A DNA stretch of 64,000 nt from JARYGU01 sp033795365 (GTDB lineage: Bacteria > Pseudomonadota > Alphaproteobacteria > Rhizobiales > Rhizobiaceae): positions 496,001 to 560,000 of the forward strand of contig JARYGU010000001.1 in assembly GCA_033795365.1 (NCBI GenBank), read 5' to 3'. Below, one piece after another: positions 35,141 to 43,698 of the stretch. Numbering within the stretch: the first letter of the stretch is position 1; the number at the start of each line of letters is the position of its first letter. The notes under the pieces are model-generated. The model saw nothing but the letters and a program-made list of their open reading frames with translations, was not told where the DNA came from and did no database searches. A program made the translations under genes and the position numbers.

Positions 35141-35551
35141 ATGCAGCTTCAACCGATTGTCGCCACGCCGGCGTCCGAAGCCCATACGATCACGGAGGAC
35201 GAAGCCGGTGCGCTGGCGCGAACCACTGTCAATCTGTTCAAGGCCTGGGAGCTTTCCGACGCGGAGGCCTGCACGCTTCTGGGCGGCCTATCTCCCCGCA
35301 CCTGGGCGCGATGGAAGGAAGGGAGTATCGGCAGGATAGACCGGGACTTGAGGATGAGAATGGCGCATCTGATGGGCATCCACAAAGGGTTGCGCTATCT
35401 GTTCAAGGAACCGGCGCGGGGCTACGCCTGGATCCGCAAACCCAATACCGCTTTCGCAGGCCAATCCGCGCTCGGCATAATGTTGCGCGGCGAGATGTCC
35501 GATCTGTCGGCGATGCGTGAATGGATCGATGCGGAGCGCGGCGCATGGTGA
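35141..35551 (+). CDS. Antitoxin, Xre/ParS-like (DUF2384)
   Basis: 136 residues from the ATG at 35141; a TTG at 35090 is possible but would place the start inside the palindrome. The DUF2384 C-terminal region (MREWIDAERG preceded by GQSALGIMLRGEMSDLS) and the Xre-like middle (LSDAEACTLLGGLSPRTWARW) define the antitoxin partner of RES toxins. It neutralises the toxin and binds its own promoter. The stop overlaps the toxin start by 7 bases. Confidence 0.9.
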   Translation: MQLQPIVATPASEAHTITEDEAGALARTTVNLFKAWELSDAEACTLLGGLSPRTWARWKEGSIGRIDRDLRMRMAHLMGIHKGLRYLFKEPARGYAWIRKPNTAFAGQSALGIMLRGEMSDLSAMREWIDAERGAW

Positions 35552-36243
35552 GTGGACTGGCTCGGCGCACCCGCGTTCAGTGGCCTCAAACCTATCGCAT
35601 CATCCGGTCCATCCATCCGCCGGTCGACCTCTTCGAAGACATCGCCGATCCTCGCGACTGGGAAGCGCTCGTATCCGTCGAAGAGAAGACGAACCCGCGC
35701 ATCCGCCTCGAGATCGGCGACCTCGGAAAGGTGCCCGCCGCCCGTCGCGTCTCCGGACCGGGTGCGAGCCTGGTGATGGCGCCTTTCGTGCATTGTTCCA
35801 CCTTGCGCCCCAGCCGCTTTTCGGACGGCAGCTACGGGATCTATTATGCCGGCGACAGCGAAGGGGTCGCTCTCGCCGAAACCATTCATCATCATCAGAA
35901 ATTCATGCGGGCAACGAACGAGGAGCCCGGCTGGACGGCCGACTTCCGTGTCCTGATCGGCAGCATCGACCGCGAGCTCGATGACGTAAACGCCGTGCCG
36001 GGCGTCTTGCATCCCGACGACTACACCGCTTCGCAAGTGGAGGGGCGTGGCCTGCGCGCTATGGGAAGCGACGGCCTCTCATGGAATAGCGTTCGAATGG
36101 CCGGCGGGTGCTGCATCGGTCTCTTCTGGCCGGATATAATCCCGATCCCCCTCCAGGGTCGCCATTACAGCTATCACTGGAACGGCGCACGCGTCGATTT
36201 CGTGCGGCAGCATGACACCGGAAACGTACTGGCCGTCACGTGA
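35545..36243 (+). CDS. RES-domain toxin
   Basis: 232 residues from the ATG at 35545, overlapping the antitoxin stop (ATGGTGA). RES-domain residues are visible: Arg in TYRIIRS, Glu in GVALAETIHHH, and Ser in the last third. RES toxins are mART-like NAD+ phosphorylases or glycohydrolases that deplete NAD+ and stop growth. It forms a complete toxin-antitoxin operon with the preceding gene. A stabilising role on a megaplasmid is plausible but not shown. Confidence 0.9.
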   Translation: MVSGLARRTRVQWPQTYRIIRSIHPPVDLFEDIADPRDWEALVSVEEKTNPRIRLEIGDLGKVPAARRVSGPGASLVMAPFVHCSTLRPSRFSDGSYGIYYAGDSEGVALAETIHHHQKFMRATNEEPGWTADFRVLIGSIDRELDDVNAVPGVLHPDDYTASQVEGRGLRAMGSDGLSWNSVRMAGGCCIGLFWPDIIPIPLQGRHYSYHWNGARVDFVRQHDTGNVLAVT

Positions 36244-36283
36244 CGGGGAACGCACGCGGGCCGCTTCGAGAACGTGGCGGACG

Positions 36284-37423
36284 TCAGCCCGCCTTGAAGC
36301 TTTCCATGAACAGCCGGTTGAGATCGGCGACGATCCGGCCGGCCGCTTCCCTTTCGAGCAATCCCCTGTTGATGCGGTCCGAACCCCTCTGCTGGAAATC
36401 CATGTAGCCGTCATGGCGCGGGCGCACCCATGCGGCTTCGAGCGTCCGGCGGGTGGCGCGGTAGAAATCCGCCGCCGCCGCGTTCACCGCGGCGTCCTCC
36501 CAGGCGGCCGCATGCCCCGGCTGTCCGCCGGCCGCGGCATAGGGACCGCGCTGCACCTCGCCGCTTGCGATCCAGTAGGCGAAGTCGATGGCTTCGGCCT
36601 GCGCCCTGGAGAAGGCGGAGACGGCAATCCCCGTCCCGCCGAGCGCCGATCCGGCCGGGCCGATCTCGCCCGCAACGGGAATATCGGCGAAGCGCACGAG
36701 ACTGGGGCGGAAACCGGCGACCGAATAGCTGACATAGCCGTAGATCAGCGGCGAGCAGGCAATGCGTGAGTCCGGTTCCGCCATCCTTTCGAACACGGCG
36801 ATCGGATCCATCTCGAAGCAGGCGGGGTCGATCAGAGCTGCGATCTCGCGCATCATCTCGATCGCCCTCTCGCCGGTCTCCGCATTGACGAGATCGCCGG
36901 GACCGTCACTCGCGCAGGGCTTTCCGAGATTGCCGCAGAGCGTGTAGAAGGTCATCAGCGTATGCGGCGGGCGAAGCGGCAGCAGGATTCGCCCCTCTCG
37001 CGCAAGCTCCAGCATCTCCTCCCAGCGCGCGGGCGGCGCTGCGATCAGGTCGGGCCGATAGGCCTGCACCTGCGTCGCGGCATCGATCGGGAAGGCCCAT
37101 TGCCTGCCCCGCCATTCGTAGCTCGGATAGGAGCGTCCGACGCTCGCCTCCGACAGCGCCCGCCGCTCCTCTTCACGCCCGGCGATGTCGAGGGGCGCCA
37201 GGCACTTCTCGCTGGTGATCTGACCGACATGCGGATGGTCTATGACGATCAGGTCGTAGGCCTTCGCCAGCTCCTCGACCGGATAGGTTTCGAAGTCCTG
37301 CAGCGAACGCTTCTCCCAGGCGACCGCCACGCCGGTCCTTTCCTGCCAGATACGCGAGCAGGCGACCATCGGATCGTAGCCGCGCGGATGGCTCCAGGTC
37401 ATGCCCTTGAGTGTGATGGTCAT
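36284..37423 (-). CDS. Solute-binding-protein-like, no signal peptide
   Basis: 379 residues. The fold is that of family-1 extracellular binding proteins (LKGMTWSHPRGYDPMVACSR, then YDLIVIDHPHVGQI, then WAFPIDAATQVQAYRPDL), but the N-terminus MTITLKGMTWSH has no signal peptide, so it should stay in the cytosol. Its start overlaps the CoA-transferase stop by 4 bases. No permease or ATPase is near. It may bind an acid or CoA-ester product of the pathway or act as a sensor. Function unknown. Confidence 0.75.
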   Translation of the reverse strand: MTITLKGMTWSHPRGYDPMVACSRIWQERTGVAVAWEKRSLQDFETYPVEELAKAYDLIVIDHPHVGQITSEKCLAPLDIAGREEERRALSEASVGRSYPSYEWRGRQWAFPIDAATQVQAYRPDLIAAPPARWEEMLELAREGRILLPLRPPHTLMTFYTLCGNLGKPCASDGPGDLVNAETGERAIEMMREIAALIDPACFEMDPIAVFERMAEPDSRIACSPLIYGYVSYSVAGFRPSLVRFADIPVAGEIGPAGSALGGTGIAVSAFSRAQAEAIDFAYWIASGEVQRGPYAAAGGQPGHAAAWEDAAVNAAAADFYRATRRTLEAAWVRPRHDGYMDFQQRGSDRINRGLLEREAAGRIVADLNRLFMESFKAG

Positions 37424-38586
37424 AGGCCGAACTCCTCGCGGATGGCGGCGCTATGCTCTCCGATAAGCGGCGCGGCGCGATCGACCTTGGCTCTTCGGCC
37501 GTTGACGCGCAGCGGCGAACGCGTGGTGAGAATGGAGACGTCGTCCTCGCGCGTGACCGTCTGCAGCATGTCGAGGACCCGGAAGCCTTCGCTTTCCAGA
37601 AGCTCGTTCCAGTTCAGCACTTTGGCGCACCAGATGTCGGCCGGCTCCAGGATCGCCAGCCATTCGTCGATCGTCTTGGTGGCGATCCGCTCGGCGATCA
37701 GCGCCTTGATCCTGTCGCGTGCGGTGAACCAGCTCGAAGGATCGTCGCGGTAGGCGTCGAGCTCGCTCATTTCCAGGAGATCGGCAAGTTTCGGGATCGG
37801 CGTCATGGCGATCGCCAGATAGCCGTCCTTTGCCGGATAAACGCCGTAGGGAGCGGAGAGATAGGCATGGGCGCTGCGGAAATCCGATCGCTTCGGCAAC
37901 CGGCGCCCATCGTTCAGATGAGTCGTCAGCACCTCGAACTGGAAATCGACCAGCACTTCCAGCAGGCTCGTCTCGATCAGGCTGCCCTTGCCGGATATGC
38001 CGCGGCGGACGAGCGCTGCGAGAACCCCCTGTGCGGCGGCGGCGCCTGCGAGCATGTCGCCGATCGCCAGCCCAAAGGGAACCGGCCCCTGGTTTTCATC
38101 GCCGTTCAGCCACATGACGCCTGAACGCGACTGCGCGAGCAGGTCCTGTCCCGGCCGCTTCACCCAGGGGCCTTCCTCGCCATAGCCGCTGATGGAGGCG
38201 TAGACGATGCGCGGGTTGATCTCGCGAACGGCATCGTAGTGCAGGCCCAGCCGCTCGATGACGCCGGGCCGGAAATTCTGGATGAGAACATCGGCTTTTG
38301 TCAGGAGCTTCTTCAGCGCCGCCACGTCGGCCTCGTTCTTCAGGTCGATCGCAAGGCTCTCCTTCGCCCTGTTGATCGCGTGGAAAATCGTGGAGTCGCC
38401 GCCGATCTCCGTATCGCTCAGATAAAGCCGACGCGAAAGGTCGCCGCCGTCCGGCCGCTCGATCTTGATCACGCGGGCGCCGAGATCCTTCAGCCGCAGC
38501 GAGCAATAGGGGCCGGACAGGAACTGGCTCATGTCCACCACGACGAGGCCGTCGAGCGGCAGTTCAGTTTCTGCTGTCATTTCCAA
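37420..38586 (-). CDS. CaiB/BaiF class III CoA-transferase
   Basis: 388 residues, the normal length. Family III marks: LDGLVVVDMSQFLSGPYCSLRLKDLGARVIKIERP at the start, RAKESLAIDLKNE (about 67-79), LIQNFRPGVIERLGL, and the catalytic Asp in GDMLAGAAAAQG. It moves CoA between two carboxylic acids without acyl-CoA synthase. Coupled to the protein after it by 4 bases and to the MaoC-like gene before it by 3 bases. The substrate acids are unknown. Confidence 0.92.
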   Translation of the reverse strand: MEMTAETELPLDGLVVVDMSQFLSGPYCSLRLKDLGARVIKIERPDGGDLSRRLYLSDTEIGGDSTIFHAINRAKESLAIDLKNEADVAALKKLLTKADVLIQNFRPGVIERLGLHYDAVREINPRIVYASISGYGEEGPWVKRPGQDLLAQSRSGVMWLNGDENQGPVPFGLAIGDMLAGAAAAQGVLAALVRRGISGKGSLIETSLLEVLVDFQFEVLTTHLNDGRRLPKRSDFRSAHAYLSAPYGVYPAKDGYLAIAMTPIPKLADLLEMSELDAYRDDPSSWFTARDRIKALIAERIATKTIDEWLAILEPADIWCAKVLNWNELLESEGFRVLDMLQTVTREDDVSILTTRSPLRVNGRRAKVDRAAPLIGEHSAAIREEFGL

Positions 38587-38589
38587 ATC

Positions 38590-39141
38590 TTACTTCTCTG
38601 TCTTGCCGGTGAAATCGGCGGGATTTCTGTATTTGACCGTCTGCAGGTGCTCGCAATAGAGCACCAGCTCGCCCTCGTTCTTGAAAACCTGATAACTCGC
38701 CCGGATAAGGCCGAGCTCCCTGTAGCGCGGCGTCTTTTCGAGATTCGTGCGGATCGTGTAGATCGTGTCGCCGATGAAGACCGGCTTGATGAAGCGCAGC
38801 CTGTCATAGCCGTAGGAAAACGCATTGACGCAATTCGTGGCGACAAGGCCGAGGCCGGCGGAAAAGACGAAGGCTCCCGCCACCAGCCGCCTGCCGAAGA
38901 TCCCCTCGCGCTCGGCGAACATCTGATCCTGCACATAGGGATGGATATCGACGACCAGCGTGTTGAACAGGTGGCTGTCGCCTTCGCCGATGGTGCGCCG
39001 GAGCGAGCGGATCTTCTGCCCGACCGGCCAATCCTCGTAAAACCAGTTTTCGGCGTTCCAGACCGGAATCGCCGCATGATCCTCGGGCATGTCCGCCGGA
39101 TAGGTCGAGGAAACCCCGACCGTCGAGACGAATTCATCCAT
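38590..39141 (-). CDS. MaoC-like protein, altered active site
   Basis: 183 residues, MaoC hotdog fold. It shares the FSYGYDRLRFIKPVFIGDTI block with the protein at 25723-26172. At the hydratase-2 motif it reads VVDIHPYVQD, keeping the Asp and Pro but with Val where the catalytic His should be five residues later. It may be a divergent hydratase (mesaconyl- or itaconyl-CoA type proteins pair with class III CoA-transferases) or have lost activity. First gene of a three-gene operon. Confidence 0.8.
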   Translation of the reverse strand: MDEFVSTVGVSSTYPADMPEDHAAIPVWNAENWFYEDWPVGQKIRSLRRTIGEGDSHLFNTLVVDIHPYVQDQMFAEREGIFGRRLVAGAFVFSAGLGLVATNCVNAFSYGYDRLRFIKPVFIGDTIYTIRTNLEKTPRYRELGLIRASYQVFKNEGELVLYCEHLQTVKYRNPADFTGKTEK

Positions 39142-39255
39142 GAGCGGATCTCACGATAGGCGAACGGCATATGGAGAGCTTCGCCCGCCGTGGTGCAGCC
39201 ACCTGCTTGCAATCTCTATGATCTTGCCTCACTCGACGCCTCCTCCATATCTTCT

Positions 39256-39278
39256 TATGTAAAGAAATCTTTCACATA
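39256..39278. promoter_or_regulatory. Imperfect palindrome upstream of CoA-transferase operon
   Basis: TATGT at 39256 and ACATA at 39274 bound a 23-base AT-rich imperfect palindrome 115 bases before the MaoC-like start. Size and position suit a dimeric repressor. No regulator gene is adjacent. Confidence 0.45.
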
Positions 39279-39748
39279 TGGATTTATTTTGCAAGAGGGC
39301 GATCGGCACAATCCCGCTGTGCCATAGGTGAAGCACCGGTACCGAATTCCGCTCGATGCGTCGGCGCTCGTGCTTTCCGAGGGATGGAGGCAGTCTGCCG
39401 GGCGGTCTTCGCGTGCGCTCCGGAAAGGAGTAAGCTCACCGGCGCTGCCGGGGCTGCGCCCGAAATCGTGCCGCACGATGGAACCCGTTGCAGGCTTGCG
39501 GCTTTTGCTTATCGAGCCAAAGGGAGAAACCCATGTCTGCAGAATGGCCGATGTTCATAATGCAATGCCTGATCGTCGTTGGCATGGCAGGCGCGCTTTT
39601 TATCCGCGCTTAGCTCAACCTCCGACGCAGAGCCCGAAATCGGCTCTATGCAGCGACGGCCCGCGACACGGTAGATGCCGCACGGCTATGGCGGCTTTCC
39701 GGGGGCTGACGGGTGTCAGCCCGGTTTCGGCACCGAAGCTCCGCCTCT
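39279..39748. other. Intergenic gap with little recognisable content
   Basis: Apart from the small frame at 39533-39613, no gene was recognised. Longer open frames here lack family features and overlap the 3-prime end of dhaL in antisense. Confidence 0.4.
39533..39613 (+). CDS. Possible 26-residue membrane microprotein
   Basis: Starts with ATG at 39533, 6 bases after GGGAGAA. The 26 residues begin MSAEWPMFIMQ and continue as one hydrophobic helix (CLIVVGMAGALFIRA). The ribosome site and the single-helix composition make it a reasonable small-protein candidate. No homolog is recognised. It lies alone in a 607-base gap between two leftward operons. Confidence 0.35.
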   Translation: MSAEWPMFIMQCLIVVGMAGALFIRA

Positions 39749-40405
39749 TCAAACCGCTGGCGCTGCCGGCTGAAGGCCGCTTGCCATGGCGCGCAGGATG
39801 ATGACGGCCGACGCCGCACCGGGATCCACATGGCCGAGCGAGCGCTCGCGGACGCGCGCAGCGCGCCCCTTGGTGGCGATCATCGAGCGCGTCGCACTCG
39901 CGCCGGCTTCCGCGGCCGCCATGACGTCCTGCCAGAAGGCGGCCGCCGGCTTTCCCTCGGCCACGGCATTCGCGGCCGCTTCCGCCGCCGGCAGCCAGGC
40001 GTCGAGCATCGTCTTGTCGCCGCGCTGGCCCTTTCCGCGTTCGCGGATTCCCGAAGCGATGGCGTGAAGCATGGCGCTGCAGTCCTCGAGATCGAGGGTC
40101 TCTCTGGCGGCCAGAGCCTGCGCGGCGCGGCGCAATCCGGTCGCATAAAGCGGACCTGTGGAGGCGCCGACGGCGTTGAGAAAAGCGGTCGCCGCCGCCG
40201 ACATCACCTCGGAAGGACGCGCCGTCTCCGCATCGAGCCTGGCAAGCTCGGAATTGACGGCGAGAAAGCCGATCGACATCGTGATGCCGTGGTCGGCATC
40301 GCCGATCGCGCCGTCGAGCTCGGACAGGCGATCCTTCTCCGCCTCGATCGCCAGAGAGATCGCGTAAAACATCCTGATTAGGCGGCGCGCCGCACTCTCC
40401 GACAT
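39749..40405 (-). CDS. dhaL: Dihydroxyacetone kinase ADP/ATP-binding subunit DhaL
   Basis: 218 residues from the ATG at 40405 (GGGAGGAC upstream). The DhaL marks are the Mg-binding aspartates in AIGDADHGITM (residues 33-43), GASTGPLYATGLRRAAQAL (about 100-118), and KGRAARVRERSLGHVDPGA near the C-terminus. It supplies the nucleotide site that works with a separate DhaK chain. Its partner is the SorC-DhaK fusion encoded just upstream in the same operon. No DhaM gene was found. Confidence 0.93.
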   Translation of the reverse strand: MSESAARRLIRMFYAISLAIEAEKDRLSELDGAIGDADHGITMSIGFLAVNSELARLDAETARPSEVMSAAATAFLNAVGASTGPLYATGLRRAAQALAARETLDLEDCSAMLHAIASGIRERGKGQRGDKTMLDAWLPAAEAAANAVAEGKPAAAFWQDVMAAAEAGASATRSMIATKGRAARVRERSLGHVDPGAASAVIILRAMASGLQPAAPAV

Positions 40406-40465
40406 GATTGTTGTCCTCCCGAGACCATTGCCCCGGCCAAAGGCCGAAGGCCGATGGCAATTCAT

Positions 40466-42553
40466 CTAGTTGATCCGTACGAAAGCCGTTTCACAAGGAT
40501 GGTGAAGCAGATCGGTCAATTCCTGGTCGAGGTGAAGGACCGAAATCGACGCACCCACCATGTCCAGCGACGTCACGTAAGGCCCGATCCAATTCGCGGC
40601 GATCTGAATATTCTTCGCCGAGAGCCGCTGCTCCACCCGGCGAAAGAGAATGAACAGCTCCATCATCGGCGTCGCCCCGAAAGAGTTGACGAGAACGGCG
40701 ACGCGGTCGCCGGCTTCCGCCTTCATCTCCTTGAAGATGTTGTCCATGACGGAATCGACGATGTCGTCGGCGGTCTTCATCGGTTGCCGCATGACGCCGG
40801 GCTCGCCGTGAATGCCGGTTCCGATCTCCATGTCGTCCGGGCCAATCTCGAAATTGTGCCGCCGCGTCTGCGGCAGCGAACACGGCTCGAGCGCGACGCC
40901 GATCGTATAGGTCCGCTCGTTCGCCTTGCGCGTCGCCGCTTCGCAGGCCTCGAGCGTCCATCCCTTGTCGCAGGCCGCTCCGGCGATCTTGAATGCGAAG
41001 AAATTGCCGGCGACCCCGCGACGCCCGTCGCGATCCTCGATCGGCGAGGAAGCGATGTCGTCCGTGGTGAGCACCGTGCGCACGGTGATGCCGCGCTCCT
41101 CGGCGATTTCCGCCGCCATCTCGAAATTCATCACGTCGCCGGCATAGTTGCCATAGACGAAGAGCACGCCCGCACCTCCCGAGGCGGCGACCGCGCACTG
41201 CACGATAGGATCGGGCGGCGGCGAGGAGAAGATGTTGCCGACGGCGACGGCATCGGCCATTCCCTTTCCGACGAAGCCGAGAAAGCACGGCTCGTGCCCC
41301 GATCCTCCGCCGATCACCAGGCCGACCTTTCCCGGCCGGGGGCCGTTGCGGGCGACGAGCGCGCGATGCGAGCCATCGATCGGCTCCATGTAGTTGCCAT
41401 GCGCCTTCACCACGCCGTCGAGCATTTCCTCGACGACATCGTTCGGGTCGTTCAGGAATTTCTTGACCTGCGTCCGGTAGAGATTGGCGACCTTCGCCGC
41501 TTTCGGGCGCTGTGAAAGCTTCTCCTCGAAGGCCGTTATGCCGTCCGCCCTGAGGATGCCCCTGCCGGTCGCCGCATCGGTTATCAGCACGCTGACATAG
41601 CCGCCCCGCAGGGCGGCGAGCAGCGCCGGCACCTTGTCGAAGCCGCCGGCAACCGCGATGCGCGTGCCGACCTTGCGCAGCATGTCGAGCGAGATGCCGA
41701 CGGTACGGTCATCGAGCGGTCCTCCGACCGGCCGGCCGCGCTCGTCGATGAAGCGCCCGGCGACGACGCCCACGGCGCCCTTTGCGAGATAGTGCTGCAG
41801 CGAAACCGATTCGAAGAATCCGCTGGTATGGATGGTCGAATTCGGACGGAGCGAGGAGATGCCGAAGATGACCCGATTGGCCCGAGCAAGCGTCGCGAAC
41901 TGCTCCTGCAGCAACGGCTCCTCCATCAACAGCCGGCGCAGATCCGGCGAGCCGACGACGGCCGGCGCCGTTATGTTGACGCAGCGCGCGCCGATCGCGC
42001 GCGAGATCGCGGCGGCGCAAAGTTCCGGCGTATAGGCGAAGGTCGCGGTCGTCCCCCCCGTCGCCTGCACCACTGTTACGTCCTGCAGCGGCCCGACGGC
42101 GGCATGCTCGCCGACGGAAAGCATCGTGCGTCCCCAGGCGACCGCCAGCGTGTCGCCGGATTTCATGAGCTTCTGAAGCGCATGCGCCCCCGCGACGCCC
42201 AGCCGGTCGATGAGCGGACGGGCGTTGTCCCCGCTCGGCACGACGAGGCAGTCGTGAAGGCCGAAATGCCTTTTCAGCTCCTGCGCGATGGTCAGCGAGG
42301 CCAGTCGCGAGGGCTCCAGTGAGATGTTGACGATGCCCTTTTCGCGCGCTTCGGCGAGATAGCTGTTGACGGTGGCGCGCGAAACGCCCATCGCCTCGGC
42401 GATCTCCCCCTGGGTCATGCCGTCTTCATAGTAGAGCCAGCAGGCCCAGACGTAAGGATCGTCGCCGTAGCGCAGGGGAATGACGTCCTCGGAATCCGCG
42501 CTGCCGCTGCGGATCGATCCCGCCTTGCGCTGGGAGGCTGTTTTCGGTGTCAT
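40466..42553 (-). CDS. SorC-family regulator fused to DhaK kinase domain
   Basis: 695 residues in one open frame. Residues 30-80 hold a SorC/DeoR-type helix-turn-helix (MTQGEIAEAMGVSRATVNSY), and about 85-345 are a SorC sugar-binding domain (VVQATGGTTATFAYTPEL; AVAGGFDKVPALLAAL). Residues 361-695 are a complete DhaK domain with LVIGGGSGHEPCFLGFVGKG near 412 and the covalent substrate His582 in GTGIHGEPG. It joins a transcription factor to a triose/tetrulose kinase substrate subunit. It ends 61 bases before dhaL. A regulator that reads kinase-substrate state is the obvious hypothesis; neither function is tested here. Confidence 0.92.
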   Translation of the reverse strand: MTPKTASQRKAGSIRSGSADSEDVIPLRYGDDPYVWACWLYYEDGMTQGEIAEAMGVSRATVNSYLAEAREKGIVNISLEPSRLASLTIAQELKRHFGLHDCLVVPSGDNARPLIDRLGVAGAHALQKLMKSGDTLAVAWGRTMLSVGEHAAVGPLQDVTVVQATGGTTATFAYTPELCAAAISRAIGARCVNITAPAVVGSPDLRRLLMEEPLLQEQFATLARANRVIFGISSLRPNSTIHTSGFFESVSLQHYLAKGAVGVVAGRFIDERGRPVGGPLDDRTVGISLDMLRKVGTRIAVAGGFDKVPALLAALRGGYVSVLITDAATGRGILRADGITAFEEKLSQRPKAAKVANLYRTQVKKFLNDPNDVVEEMLDGVVKAHGNYMEPIDGSHRALVARNGPRPGKVGLVIGGGSGHEPCFLGFVGKGMADAVAVGNIFSSPPPDPIVQCAVAASGGAGVLFVYGNYAGDVMNFEMAAEIAEERGITVRTVLTTDDIASSPIEDRDGRRGVAGNFFAFKIAGAACDKGWTLEACEAATRKANERTYTIGVALEPCSLPQTRRHNFEIGPDDMEIGTGIHGEPGVMRQPMKTADDIVDSVMDNIFKEMKAEAGDRVAVLVNSFGATPMMELFILFRRVEQRLSAKNIQIAANWIGPYVTSLDMVGASISVLHLDQELTDLLHHPCETAFVRIN

Positions 42554-42731
42554 TGCGTCTTCCCTGTTCGTGATCGCGAATGTGAAAGCAACGCCTCACC
42601 TTTGCAACCTCATTCCGCTTCGCGCCGCGTCCAAATTTTAGAAGCGACGACAGCCGGCCAGGCCGGATCAGCCGGGAAGAACAGGCAGGACCGGCCTCCA
42701 CGCGCACCGGCCGCGTGAGAGGATCAGGGGA

Positions 42732-43652
42732 TCAGGGCACCTGCGCCCCGGTCGCGGTCACATAGACCGCGTAGAGCGATTTCGTCGCCGTGATGAACAG
42801 GCGGTTGCGGCGCGGGCCGCCGAAGGCGAGGTTGGCGACGGTCTGGGGCACCCTGATCTTGCCGAGCAGCACGCCCTCCGGCGAGAAGCAGTGCACGCCG
42901 TCGCCCGCGCTCGTCCAGACATTGCCCGCGGTATCCACGCGGAACCCGTCGGGAAGCCCGTTGTCGATGTCGCAGAAGACCCGCCCGTTCGCAAGGTGCC
43001 TGCCGTCGGCGACGTCGAAGACACGGATATGCCGCGGCGCCTTCGGGTCGTGGCTCGAGGCGGAATCGGCGACATAGAGCTTCGTTTCGTCCGGCGAGAA
43101 GGCGAGGCCGTTCGGCTGGCGGAAATCGTCAACGACGGCTTCGAGCCCGCCGCTTTGCGGATCGAGACGATAGACGTTGCGCGTCGCCTGCTCCGGCTCG
43201 GCCTTATAGCCCTCGTAGTCGGAGAGGATGCCGTAGGTCGGGTCGGTGAACCAGATGCTTCCATCGGAATGCACGATCACGTCGTTGGGCGAATTCAGCC
43301 GCTTGCCCTTGTAGCTGTCGGCAAGGATGGTGATCGATCCGTCGATTTCCGTGCGCACCACCCTTCGCCCGCCATGCTCGCAGGAGACGAGCCGGCCCTG
43401 ACGGTCGCGCGTATTGCCGTTGGTAAAATTGGACGGCGAACGGAAAACGGAGACGCCGCCATCCGGCACGAAGCGCAGGATCCGCTGGTTCGGGATATCG
43501 CTCCACAGGAGACAATTGGCGTCCGCGAACCAGACCGGTCCCTCGGCCCAGCGGCAGCCGGAATAGAGCTCGTCGAGCCCGGCGCTGGCGACGGTCAAGT
43601 GCCGGAAGCGTTCGTCGTGGATTTCGTATAGCGATGGATTGTCCTGCGGCAT
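42732..43652 (-). CDS. SMP-30/gluconolactonase family protein
   Basis: 306 residues from the ATG at 43652; a TTG at 43691 is the alternative. Six-bladed propeller of the SMP-30 type: CRWAEGPVWFADANCLLWSD (metal Glu near residue 40), LNSPNDVIVHSDGSIWFTDP (Asn and Asp ligands), QPNGLAFSPDETKLYVADS, and DGFRVDTAGNVWTSAGDG. It opens sugar lactones. In this operon it probably acts on the lactone of a small sugar acid before or after import. Confidence 0.9.
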   Translation of the reverse strand: MPQDNPSLYEIHDERFRHLTVASAGLDELYSGCRWAEGPVWFADANCLLWSDIPNQRILRFVPDGGVSVFRSPSNFTNGNTRDRQGRLVSCEHGGRRVVRTEIDGSITILADSYKGKRLNSPNDVIVHSDGSIWFTDPTYGILSDYEGYKAEPEQATRNVYRLDPQSGGLEAVVDDFRQPNGLAFSPDETKLYVADSASSHDPKAPRHIRVFDVADGRHLANGRVFCDIDNGLPDGFRVDTAGNVWTSAGDGVHCFSPEGVLLGKIRVPQTVANLAFGGPRRNRLFITATKSLYAVYVTATGAQVP

Positions 43653-43698
43653 GGCTCGTTTCCCGGGATCATTTGCGTCACTGTATTCCAAGAGGTCG

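Noticed and set aside
39328..39801. A 157-codon rightward frame
   Set aside because: Low-complexity composition with no family features, overlapping dhaL in antisense.
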